From Paenibacillus dendritiformis (GTDB taxonomy: Bacteria; Bacillota; Bacilli; Paenibacillales; Paenibacillaceae), in the NCBI RefSeq assembly GCF_015845845.1, contig NZ_LDIG01000080.1, positions 18,819 through 82,818 of the forward strand: a DNA stretch of 64,000 bases, written 5' to 3'. The stretch's first letter is position 1; every line of letters starts with the position of its first letter. The notes under the pieces were generated by a model, which had not been told where the DNA came from, made no database searches, and worked only from the letters and a program-made list of their open reading frames with translations. The translations under genes were made by a program, and so were the position numbers. Below, one piece after another: positions 46,043 to 54,340 of the stretch.

Positions 46043-46589
46043 ATCCGTGCAGGCCCAGATGCCGGCCGCGCGCTGGCGGCATACCCAGGGCGTAATGGAT
46101 ACGGCCGTTATTTTGGCCCGCCGCTTCGGCGCGGATCCGGAGAAGGCGGATCTGGCGGCGATTCTTCACGATGTCGCCAAGTATTGGCCGACCGACCGGA
46201 TGGAACAGGTCATTCGCGAAGAGAACTTGCCGCCTGAACTGCTGGAATACGACAAGCAGCTGTGGCATGCGCCCGTCGGCGCGGTCGTCGCCGCCCGGGA
46301 CTACGGGGTGCGGGACGAGGAGGTTCTGGATGCGATCCGCTACCATACATCGGGCCGGGCGCCGATGACTCTGCTCGACAAGGTGGTTTGTCTGGCGGAT
46401 TATATCGAGCCGGGGCGCGATTTTCCGGGCGTGGATCGAATCCGGGAATTGGCCGAACAGGATGTCAATCTCGCGCTCATCGCCGGCTTCGATTCGACGA
46501 TCGGCTTTTTGCTCTCCCAGCGCCGGCGTATTTTTCCGCTAACGGTAATTGCACGGAACCGGCTGATTGAAGAATTAGAGCAGAATTAG
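46014..46589 (+). CDS. yqeK: HD-domain phosphohydrolase YqeK
   Basis: 191-aa HD-domain protein; the family hydrolyses diadenosine tetraphosphate symmetrically. The metal-binding H and HD residues are in WRHTQGVMDTA and AAILHDVAKY (about 46-55), with RYHTSGR and ADYIEPGRDFPGV further on. Confidence 0.94.
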   Translation: MNLTRQQLIESVQAQMPAARWRHTQGVMDTAVILARRFGADPEKADLAAILHDVAKYWPTDRMEQVIREENLPPELLEYDKQLWHAPVGAVVAARDYGVRDEEVLDAIRYHTSGRAPMTLLDKVVCLADYIEPGRDFPGVDRIRELAEQDVNLALIAGFDSTIGFLLSQRRRIFPLTVIARNRLIEELEQN

Positions 46590-46675
46590 GGAAGCCTAAC
46601 GGCAGAAGGGAAACGGAGCTGCATGCAATTCCGTTGCCGGAGTGCCAGTACATGAGGATTAATGGAGGTTACGGT

Positions 46676-47023
46676 ATGACCATTCAACCAAGAGAGCTGC
46701 TCGACATCGTCGTCGCGGCGGCGGAAGAAAAAAAAGCGATGGATCTCGTCGTGCTCGATCTGCGGGGGATTTCCCTGATTGCGGATTATTTTGTCATTTG
46801 CCACGGGAATTCCGATACCCAGGTGCAAGCCATTACGAACGAGGTCCGCAAACGGGTTCACGAGGCGGGCGTAGCGGTCCGGGGAATGGAAGGCTTGGAA
46901 TCGTCCCGCTGGGTCCTGCTCGATCTCGGCGATATCGTCATCCACATCTTCCATCGCGACGAGCGCGAATACTATAATATCGAGAAGCTGTGGTCCGACG
47001 CGAAAGTTGTGGAGATGGCATGA
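46676..47023 (+). CDS. rsfS: Ribosomal silencing factor RsfS
   Basis: 115-aa RsfS/YqeL protein; it binds uL14 and blocks subunit joining in stationary phase. Signature LDLRGISLIADYFVICHGNSDTQVQAI and WVLLDLGDIVIHIFH. TGGAGGT precedes ATG 46676; the earlier start at 46634 lacks one. It overlaps the next gene by ATGA. Confidence 0.96.
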   Translation: MTIQPRELLDIVVAAAEEKKAMDLVVLDLRGISLIADYFVICHGNSDTQVQAITNEVRKRVHEAGVAVRGMEGLESSRWVLLDLGDIVIHIFHRDEREYYNIEKLWSDAKVVEMA

Positions 47024-47976
47024 CGCTGACCGCGGGCACGATAACACGGCTGCAGGTGGCACGGGAGGTGTCGCCATACGGCTACTTTCTGACAGACGGG
47101 GAACAGGACGTCATTCTTCATTATTCCGAACTGACAGGCCCGGTAAAGCCGGGGGACGAGGTCGACGTCTTTTTATTCTATGATACGGAGGATCGGCTCG
47201 CATCGACGATGAAGCGCCCGTATCTGACGCTGGATGAGATTGCCCCGCTCAAGGTGGCGGACATTCATCCCCGGTATGGCTGCTTCCTGGAAATGGGCAT
47301 CGGGCGCCAACTGCTGCTCCCGAAGAGCGAACTGCCCGAATACGAGCCGCTTCACCCCCAAGTCGGGGACACGGTCTATGTGAAGATGGTCCATGATCGG
47401 GTAGGCCGGCTCGTGGCGCGGGCGGCGCTGGAACAGGACCTCGTTCCGCTGGCTTTTGACGCGCCGGCCGCTTGGCGCAACACATGGCATGAGGCCATCG
47501 TCTACCGGCCGCTGAAGATGGGGACCTTCTTCGTGCTCGACGGCGGTCCGATCGGCTTCGGGGTCATCGGATTCCTGCACGAGTCGCTTCGGCCGCGGCC
47601 GCTCCGGCTCGGGGAGAAGGTGCGCGTGCGCGTCACCCATATCCGCGACGATGGCCGCGTGAACGTGACGATGGCCGAACGCAAGGAAATTGGCATGGAT
47701 ATGGATGCGCAGCGGCTGTTCTCGTTTTTGCGGGAACGCCCGAACGGGGCGATGCCGTATTCGGACGAGACGCCGGCCGATATTGTGAAGCAGCGGTTCG
47801 GGATGAGCAAGTCGGCGTTCAAGCGCGCGGTCGGGCGGCTGATGAGGGCCGGCCTCGTCAAGCAGCAAGGAAGCTGGACGGAGCTGACGGAGAAGGGCGC
47901 GGCCCTTGGCCCGGATCAACTCCAGCAGATCCTACAGACCGAGAAGCCGGATCCGCCGCGGCCGAAGAAGCGCTGA
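47020..47976 (+). CDS. S1 RNA-binding domain protein (CvfB-like)
   Basis: 318 aa with tandem S1-like OB domains, then a winged-helix C-terminus (ADIVKQRFGMSKSAFKRAVGRLMRAGLV), the organisation of CvfB/YitL regulators. Start ATG 47020 inside the rsfS stop. Absent from this position in the Bacillus subtilis cluster, so an addition in this lineage. Confidence 0.88.
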   Translation: MTLTAGTITRLQVAREVSPYGYFLTDGEQDVILHYSELTGPVKPGDEVDVFLFYDTEDRLASTMKRPYLTLDEIAPLKVADIHPRYGCFLEMGIGRQLLLPKSELPEYEPLHPQVGDTVYVKMVHDRVGRLVARAALEQDLVPLAFDAPAAWRNTWHEAIVYRPLKMGTFFVLDGGPIGFGVIGFLHESLRPRPLRLGEKVRVRVTHIRDDGRVNVTMAERKEIGMDMDAQRLFSFLRERPNGAMPYSDETPADIVKQRFGMSKSAFKRAVGRLMRAGLVKQQGSWTELTEKGAALGPDQLQQILQTEKPDPPRPKKR

Positions 47977-48063
47977 CACGCGGCACGTGAAGAAGCGCTG
48001 GCAACGGCGCAGGTGAAGAAGGCTAACAATGCCGCAGCGCGAGGGAAGGACGGAGAGGCTTGA

Positions 48064-48825
48064 ATGGAATCTTACGGCCGCTTTGCCGCGGTCTATGACC
48101 GCTTGATGGAGGATATGCCCTATGACGCTTGGGTGCAATTTGCGGAGGAGGCGTGGCGGCGCTATTTGCCGTCGAAGCCGAAGCGGATTGTCGACCTCGG
48201 CTGCGGAACGGGCAACATTGCGCTTCCGCTCGCCGCCAGAGGATACGCGCTGACCGGCATTGATCTGTCAGAGACGATGCTGGCCGTCGCCGAGCAGAAG
48301 TCCGCCTCCGCGCCCGCGACGTCCGGCAGCATCCGCTGGCTATGCCAGGATATGCGGGCATGGAATGGTGGCGATCCGGCAGACGCTGTCGTCTCGTTCT
48401 GCGATTGCCTGAATTACATCACCGAAGAGGAGGATGTGAAGCGGGTATTCGCTGCTACGTACCGGCAGCTCCGCGCCGGGGGCGTCTTCTTGTTCGATGT
48501 GCATCATATTCGCCAATTTGAGTCGTATGCGGAGTCGCAGCCTTTCGCGTATGACGAGGACGATCTCGCATATATCTGGTTCTGCGATTATGACGAGGCG
48601 AGACGGGAAATCGAGCATCAACTGACTTTTTTCATTCGGCAAGATGGCGGCTCCCTGTTCGAACGGGTCGACGAAACCCATGTTCAGCGCGCCTATGAGA
48701 CGGAAGCGATGGCGGCCTGGCTGCGCGAGGCCGGATTTGCCCGCGTGGACATGTATGCCGATTTCGCATGGGAGGCGCCGAACGGCCAGTCCGCCCGCAT
48801 TTTCTATGTTGCAGTCAAGGAATAG
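48064..48825 (+). CDS. Class I SAM-dependent methyltransferase (YqeM-like)
   Basis: 253 aa. Motif I is VDLGCGTGNIALPLA near residues 43-57, followed by GIDLSETML and SFCDCLNYI. Substrate unknown. It sits where yqeM sits in Bacillus. The 87-nt gap before it has a short direct repeat (GAAGAAGCGCTG twice). Confidence 0.9.
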   Translation: MESYGRFAAVYDRLMEDMPYDAWVQFAEEAWRRYLPSKPKRIVDLGCGTGNIALPLAARGYALTGIDLSETMLAVAEQKSASAPATSGSIRWLCQDMRAWNGGDPADAVVSFCDCLNYITEEEDVKRVFAATYRQLRAGGVFLFDVHHIRQFESYAESQPFAYDEDDLAYIWFCDYDEARREIEHQLTFFIRQDGGSLFERVDETHVQRAYETEAMAAWLREAGFARVDMYADFAWEAPNGQSARIFYVAVKE

Positions 48826-48857
48826 CCGCCCATGAAACGGCTGCTAGGCGACAATCG

Positions 48858-48886
48858 TTGACAATATCCTTAATTTTCATTATGAT
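48858..48886 (+). promoter_or_regulatory. Sigma-A promoter of leuS
   Basis: TTGACA (48858-48863), 17 nt, TATGAT (48881-48886): near consensus. Transcription would start about 50-60 nt before the T-box stem I. Confidence 0.88.
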
Positions 48887-48940
48887 AGAGATGCTTGCGT
48901 AAGCTGGTCAAGGCTATGCATACAATTGAACAAGTGCAAT

Positions 48941-49197
48941 CAGACTGTGATGAGGATTAGTAGCTCGATGCGCGCATCGAACAGAGAGCCGGCGGGTGGT
49001 GGAAGCCGGTGATGGGCAGGAGCGAACTCGCCTCGGAGTCTCGCAGCCGAACGGCAGGGAGGCTGTGACGTTTCACCGGCGTTAACGGTGCAGAGGGAGT
49101 GGAAGGCAAAGCATGCCTTTCGCTAACTAGGGTGGTACCACGGGAATTGAACCTCTCGTCCCTAGCGTTTTTCGCTAAGGGCGGGAGGTTTTTTTGG
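48941..49197 (+). promoter_or_regulatory. T-box riboswitch of leuS (specifier CTC, leucine)
   Basis: The T-box sequence AGGGTGGTACCACGG is at 49129-49143. In stem I, GAACTC (49024-49029) provides a CTC leucine specifier codon in the usual GAA-codon context. The terminator (arms about 49149-49166 and 49172-49189, then T) can be replaced by an antiterminator when uncharged tRNA-Leu pairs with the T-box. The remaining leader to leuS (49198-49456) shows nothing further. Confidence 0.96.
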
Positions 49198-49456
49198 CTG
49201 TATCGGAATAGAGAAGCGGCGGGCACGCGCATGACGTTTCGGTGGCAGCGGCATGAACCAGGCCCGGTGTCCGGCCGTATCAACGGGTACGGAGCGGAAG
49301 CGGGAGGTGACCGCGCGAATCGGGCGGACTGGCCCGATTCGGCACGGAGGGGCAGGAAGGGCCCGTCTCCTGCGGTTCAAGCATGATGATATTCGCATAA
49401 GGTGCGGGGCGGGCTGCGCGCGCAGCCTTCGCCGGGCACGGCAAGGAGGAATACGG

Positions 49457-51898
49457 ATGAGTCAAGAAGTCAACCAGCCGCATGGCTATCAACCGCAAAT
49501 TTTGGAGAAGAAGTGGCAGCAGTACTGGGAGGAGCACAAGACGTTCGCTGCCGAGGAGAACTCCGGCAAGCCGAAGTTCTACGCGCTCGACATGTTCCCG
49601 TACCCTTCGGGCGCGGGGCTGCACGTCGGCCACCCGGAAGGATACACGGCGACCGACATCATTTCCCGCTTCAAGCGCATGAGAGGGTACAATGTGCTTC
49701 ATCCGATGGGCTGGGATGCGTTCGGCCTTCCGGCTGAGCAGCACGCGCTCGACACGGGCGAGCATCCGCGCGACATTACGGTGAAGAACATCAACAATTT
49801 CCGCCGCCAGATTAAGTCGCTCGGCTTCTCTTATGACTGGGACCGGGAGATTAGCACGACCGATCCCGACTACTACAAATGGACCCAGTGGATTTTCATC
49901 CAGCTTTACAAGCGCGGACTCGCGTATGAAGCGGAAATTCCGGTGAACTGGTGCCCGGCGCTCGGCACGGTGCTGGCGAACGAGGAAGTGATCGACGGCA
50001 AGTCGGAACGCGGCGGCCATCCGGTCATCCGCAAGCCGATGCGGCAGTGGGTGCTGAAGATTACGGAATATGCGGAGCGGCTGCTCTCCGATCTGGATGA
50101 GCTGGACTGGCCGGAGAGCTTGAAGGATATGCAGCGCAATTGGATTGGACGCTCCGAAGGGGCAGAGGTCCGCTTCGCGATCGACGGACATGACGACCAT
50201 ATCATCGTGTTCACGACCCGGCCGGACACGCTGTTCGGCGCGACATACTGCGTCTTGGCGCCGGAGCACGAACTGGTTGGCCGAATCACGGCTTCCGGGC
50301 AGCAAGCGGCGGTTCAAGCTTACCAGGAACAGGCTGCCCGCAAGAGCGACCTGGAGCGCACCGATCTCGCGAAGGATAAGACAGGGGTGTTCACCGGCGC
50401 GTATGCGATCAACCCGGTGAACGGGGCGAAGCTCCCGATCTGGATTGCCGACTACGTACTCGCCGGCTACGGAACCGGGGCCATTATGGCTGTTCCGGGC
50501 CATGACCAGCGGGACTGGGAGTTCGCGAAGCAATTCGATCTGCCGATCGTGGAAGTCGTCTCCGGGGGAGATGTGACGAAGGAAGCGTTCAGCGGAGACG
50601 GGCCGCATGTGAACTCGGACTTCCTGAACGGGCTTGGGAACGCCCAAGCGATTGCCCGCATGAATGAGTGGCTGACGGCGGAAGGCGTCGGCCAGCCTAA
50701 GGTGACGTACCGCCTGCGCGACTGGCTGTTCAGCCGCCAGCGTTATTGGGGGGAGCCTATCCCGATTATTCACCTGGAAGACGGCACCATGAAGCCGGTT
50801 CCGGAGTCGGAGCTGCCGCTGATGCTGCCGGAGGTCGATCACATTCAGCCGTCGGGCACCGGCGAGTCGCCGCTCGCGAACGTCGCCGAGTGGGTGAATA
50901 CAGTTGATCCGGAGACAGGAATGCGCGCTCGCCGCGAGACGAACACGATGCCGCAGTGGGCCGGAAGCTGCTGGTACTATCTGCGCTTCATCGATCCGAA
51001 GAACGAGAAGGAGCTGTGCTCCAAAGAGAAGCAGGCCGAATGGCTCCCGGTCGATCTGTATATCGGCGGGGTCGAGCATGCGGTCCTCCACTTGCTGTAT
51101 GCGCGCTTCTGGCATAAGGTGCTCTACGATATCGGCGTCGTCGATACGAAGGAGCCGTTCCAGAAGCTGGTCAACCAGGGGATGATTCTCGGCACGAACG
51201 GCGAGAAAATGTCCAAATCCCGCGGCAATGTCATCAATCCGGATGATATCGTGAACGAATTCGGCGCGGATACGCTGCGGATGTATGAAATGTTCATGGG
51301 GCCGCTCGAGATTACGAAGCCATGGAACGAGAAGGGCGTCGAAGGCATGTTCCGCTTCCTGAACCGGATCTGGCGCCTGTTCATCGCGGAGGACGGCCAG
51401 TTGAACAGCAAGATTACCGACGGGCCGGGAGAAGACAGCTTCATCCGCACCTGGCACAAGACCGTGAAGAAGGTGACCGAGGATATCGAGGCGATGCGCT
51501 TCAATACGGCTATCAGCCAATTGATGATCTTCATTAATGACGCGTACAAGGCAGAGACGCTGCCGCGCCAGGCGATGGAGAACTTCGTGCAGCTGCTGTC
51601 GCCGCTTGCTCCACATATCGCGGAGGAATTGTGGCAGCGCCTGGGGCATAACGGCACCATCACGTATGTGCCGTGGCCATCGTATGACGAAGCATTGACG
51701 GTTGACGCCGAAGTTGAGATCGTCATTCAAGTGAACGGCAAGATAGCGGATCGGATTCGAATCGCCGCCGATGCGGACGAAGCCGCCATGCAGGAAAAAG
51801 CGATGTCTCTGCCGAACGTTCAGGACGCCATTGCTGGCAAGACCGTCCGTAAAGTCATCGCTGTCAAAGGCCGGCTGGTCAATATCGTGGTCGGTTAA
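49457..51898 (+). CDS. leuS: Leucyl-tRNA synthetase
   Basis: 813-aa class I synthetase. HIGH motif as H56-V-G-H59, KMSKS at 584-588 ([10 protein letters not shown]), and an editing CP1 domain with [23 protein letters not shown] 49457 follows AAGGAGG; earlier in-frame codons lie in the T-box leader. Its last 20 nt overlap the 3' end of comER on the other strand. Confidence 0.98.
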   Translation: MSQEVNQPHGYQPQILEKKWQQYWEEHKTFAAEENSGKPKFYALDMFPYPSGAGLHVGHPEGYTATDIISRFKRMRGYNVLHPMGWDAFGLPAEQHALDTGEHPRDITVKNINNFRRQIKSLGFSYDWDREISTTDPDYYKWTQWIFIQLYKRGLAYEAEIPVNWCPALGTVLANEEVIDGKSERGGHPVIRKPMRQWVLKITEYAERLLSDLDELDWPESLKDMQRNWIGRSEGAEVRFAIDGHDDHIIVFTTRPDTLFGATYCVLAPEHELVGRITASGQQAAVQAYQEQAARKSDLERTDLAKDKTGVFTGAYAINPVNGAKLPIWIADYVLAGYGTGAIMAVPGHDQRDWEFAKQFDLPIVEVVSGGDVTKEAFSGDGPHVNSDFLNGLGNAQAIARMNEWLTAEGVGQPKVTYRLRDWLFSRQRYWGEPIPIIHLEDGTMKPVPESELPLMLPEVDHIQPSGTGESPLANVAEWVNTVDPETGMRARRETNTMPQWAGSCWYYLRFIDPKNEKELCSKEKQAEWLPVDLYIGGVEHAVLHLLYARFWHKVLYDIGVVDTKEPFQKLVNQGMILGTNGEKMSKSRGNVINPDDIVNEFGADTLRMYEMFMGPLEITKPWNEKGVEGMFRFLNRIWRLFIAEDGQLNSKITDGPGEDSFIRTWHKTVKKVTEDIEAMRFNTAISQLMIFINDAYKAETLPRQAMENFVQLLSPLAPHIAEELWQRLGHNGTITYVPWPSYDEALTVDAEVEIVIQVNGKIADRIRIAADADEAAMQEKAMSLPNVQDAIAGKTVRKVIAVKGRLVNIVVG

Positions 51899-52724
51899 CT
51901 TCCTGCCCGGCGAATTGGGAGTGAACCTTTTCCAGGTCCTCTTCATATTTCGCGTGGGTGACCTGAATGAGCTGGTGGAACATATCTGCCAGCTCTTGAT
52001 TCATCAGCCGGAGCGCCTCGGCGGTGATGCCGCCGGGGACAGCTACGCGCTGCTGCAGCTGTTCCGGAGTGAAGCCCCCTTCCGTGAGGAGCTTGCCGGT
52101 GCCCAGCAGCATCTCGCAGGCGAGACGCGACGCTTCGTCACGGCCGATGCCGGTCGCTTCCGTCGCGGCATCGATCCACCGCTGCAGGAAGTAAGCGATG
52201 AACGCCGGACCGCAGCTTGACAAGTCGGAAGAGATGCGGGTGTACTTCTCATCGATGCGCAGCGGTTGGCTGATGGATGACATCAGCCGCTCCAGGAGCT
52301 CCCGATCCTCCGTCTGAATCCGGCTCCCGTACATACAGAGCGATGCGCCGCTTCGGACGTAGCTCGTAATGCTCGGGATGATTTTCGCCACCTTGCAGGG
52401 CAGCTGCCGCTCCAGGTGCTCCAGCAGCACCGGACTCGTAATCGACACCAGGATGAGATCAGGGTGTGCGGCATGCCGTATTTCCTCCAGAACCGACTTG
52501 AATTCCAGCGGCTTGACGCACAGAAAAACAATGTCGCTGTGCCGGACCGTCTCCGCATTGCCCGGCGAGACTTGAAGCCCGGGGTGTTGCGATGCAAGGC
52601 ACTGCACTTTGTCCACCGTACGGTTGCTCGCTATGACCTGCTCCGGTGTCACAGCGCCGGATTGAATCAACGCATCGATCAGCGTTGTCCCCATACTTCC
52701 CGTACCGATAAATCCGACCTTCAC
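51879..52724 (-). CDS. comER: ComER, pyrroline-5-carboxylate reductase family protein
   Basis: 281 aa. N-terminal Rossmann motif [10 protein letters not shown]; later [25 protein letters not shown] matches the ProC catalytic domain. Divergent position upstream of comEA identifies it as ComER, reported to affect sporulation and biofilm timing in Bacillus; it may also be a ProC-type reductase. GTG 52724 on the minus strand has GAGGAGGGAA 7 nt upstream. Confidence 0.92.
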   Translation of the reverse strand: MKVGFIGTGSMGTTLIDALIQSGAVTPEQVIASNRTVDKVQCLASQHPGLQVSPGNAETVRHSDIVFLCVKPLEFKSVLEEIRHAAHPDLILVSITSPVLLEHLERQLPCKVAKIIPSITSYVRSGASLCMYGSRIQTEDRELLERLMSSISQPLRIDEKYTRISSDLSSCGPAFIAYFLQRWIDAATEATGIGRDEASRLACEMLLGTGKLLTEGGFTPEQLQQRVAVPGGITAEALRLMNQELADMFHQLIQVTHAKYEEDLEKVHSQFAGQEVNRPRY

Positions 52725-52863
52725 GGATGTTCCCTCCTCTGTTTGCACATTTGCATACCCTGACGCAGAACGCCCAATATATACGAATGGCTATACTATG
52801 TTTTATTACCTATATGTAGGATGGGTTGGCCAATATACGTGTTTTGTCGAAAGGAGAAAATGC

Positions 52864-53508
52864 ATGAAGAAGAGCCGTCATGCGCTATCCTTGCGCGCTT
52901 GGATTGCTCTGACGGGGATGGCGATTGCCGGGATTGCCGTCTCTATGGGCTTGTGGATGAAGCCGCAATGGGAGGAAGCTGCGGGCGGATGGACGCCGCT
53001 GAATGAAGCGATAGCCGAGCGTCTGGCCGCCGAGGAGGAGGGCGGGGAAATGGCCGAACGGTACGGAAGTCCGAATGCGGCGTCTGCTCATTCCTGGCCG
53101 CGAACCGGACGAGAGCAAGGTCCCGAATCGGCCTCGCATGCGGGTCAGACCGACAGTCGGGGCGCAGGAGACCCGAATCGGCCGCGAACGATGCAGGCAG
53201 ACAAGAGGCGGGCAGAACCGGGCCCCGGCGAACAAGGGGGCGGTTCTCCGGCCTCGGCCGAAGCTCCCGCCGCGGGGCCTTCCGCAGACGCGAAGGCGAG
53301 GGGCGCGGCGAGCGGGCGCATCAATATTAACGAGGCCGATGCGGAAGCCTTAATGAAGCTTCCGGGGATCGGTCCCAGCAAATCGCAAGCGATCGTAACA
53401 TACCGGGAGAAGCACGGCCCGTTCCAGCGGCTGGAGGATTTGAAGAAGGTCAAAGGGATCGGCCCCGCCATCTTTGCCAAGCTCCGCGATCAAGCCTCGA
53501 TCGAGTAG
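52864..53508 (+). CDS. comEA: ComEA DNA receptor, apparently lacking the oligomerisation domain
   Basis: 214-aa membrane-anchored DNA-binding protein of natural transformation. One N-terminal membrane helix (about 15-36), then about 110 residues rich in Gly, Ala, Pro and charged residues, then a helix-hairpin-helix pair (ININEADAEALMKLPGIGPSKSQAI, VKGIGPAIFAKL). In Bacillus and Geobacillus the middle is a folded SLBB/oligomerisation domain; no such fold is recognisable here. GAAAGGAGA precedes ATG 52864. Confidence 0.93.
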   Translation: MKKSRHALSLRAWIALTGMAIAGIAVSMGLWMKPQWEEAAGGWTPLNEAIAERLAAEEEGGEMAERYGSPNAASAHSWPRTGREQGPESASHAGQTDSRGAGDPNRPRTMQADKRRAEPGPGEQGGGSPASAEAPAAGPSADAKARGAASGRININEADAEALMKLPGIGPSKSQAIVTYREKHGPFQRLEDLKKVKGIGPAIFAKLRDQASIE

Positions 53509-53623
53509 CTGACAGCCGACCTGGTGACAGATCCGGTTGCGCAGCGGGGACATCGTGCTTACAATGAAGGATAAGAACGATGGCAGCGGTCATCAGCCTA
53601 CTACAGACGGGAGAATGAATCGG

Positions 53624-54142
53624 ATGACAACAAGTGTACGCAAAGATTGGGACACCTACTTCATGGATATCGCCTATATGGTGTCTACACGTTCACGCTG
53701 TCCTAGGCGGCATGTCGGCGCTGTGCTGGTGCAGGGCAAGAAGCTTCTCGGAACGGCCTATAACGGAGCGCCTATGGGAGTGCCGGATTGCAGCGAAGCG
53801 GGATGCATGATTGTCGAGCAATACGAGAAAATCGCCGTTGACGGCGAGGAGCGGATGGTGAAGAAGGAACGATGCATCCGCACCATTCATGCCGAGCAAA
53901 ATCTGCTGCTGTTCACGGATCGGATCGACAGAGAGGGCTCCACGGTGTACGTGACGGACGAGCCGTGCTGGACCTGCGCCAATATGCTGGCGAACAGCGG
54001 TGTGACGGAGATCGTGTACCATCGCCCTTATCCGAAGGACAGCGAGAAGGTTGCGGCGATGATGAAGCAGAAGGGAATTACGTTCCGGACGCTGGCCTCC
54101 TACCAGCCGCCGCGTGAAACGATAATGGATACGACAGATTGA
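53624..54142 (+). CDS. comEB: ComEB, dCMP deaminase family
   Basis: 172-aa zinc deaminase. Zinc ligands are in TIHAEQN (HAE) and DEPCWTCANM (PCxxC). It sits between comEA and comEC as in Bacillus. ATG 53624 is chosen; ATG 53615 abuts the GGGAG site too closely. Confidence 0.93.
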   Translation: MTTSVRKDWDTYFMDIAYMVSTRSRCPRRHVGAVLVQGKKLLGTAYNGAPMGVPDCSEAGCMIVEQYEKIAVDGEERMVKKERCIRTIHAEQNLLLFTDRIDREGSTVYVTDEPCWTCANMLANSGVTEIVYHRPYPKDSEKVAAMMKQKGITFRTLASYQPPRETIMDTTD

Positions 54143-54154
54143 TGATGTGGGGAA

Positions 54155-54228
54155 GAACCTCCATGCCGGAATTCCGGGCATGCCATGAACATGGGCGGCC
54201 GCGGAACGATGGCGTGGAGGTTTTTTTG
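54155..54228 (+). terminator. Terminator-like structure between comEB and comEC
   Basis: AACCTCCA (54156-54163) pairs with TGGAGGTT (54215-54222), enclosing smaller hairpins, followed by seven T. It may separate comEC transcription from comEA-EB. Confidence 0.65.
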
Positions 54229-54340
54229 CGTTCTTCGGCTAGGCGGCGGCCTGAATCCGCTGTCAAGCCGAGCGGGCGGCAACGAGTGTCCGCAACGATG
54301 TCAATCAAATGCAAATCACAAGGCAAATCAGGAGGTGAGG

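Noticed and set aside
49253..51946. Long antisense frame of 888 codons opposite leuS
   Set aside because: A shadow frame caused by high GC and codon bias of leuS; no family motifs or start signals.
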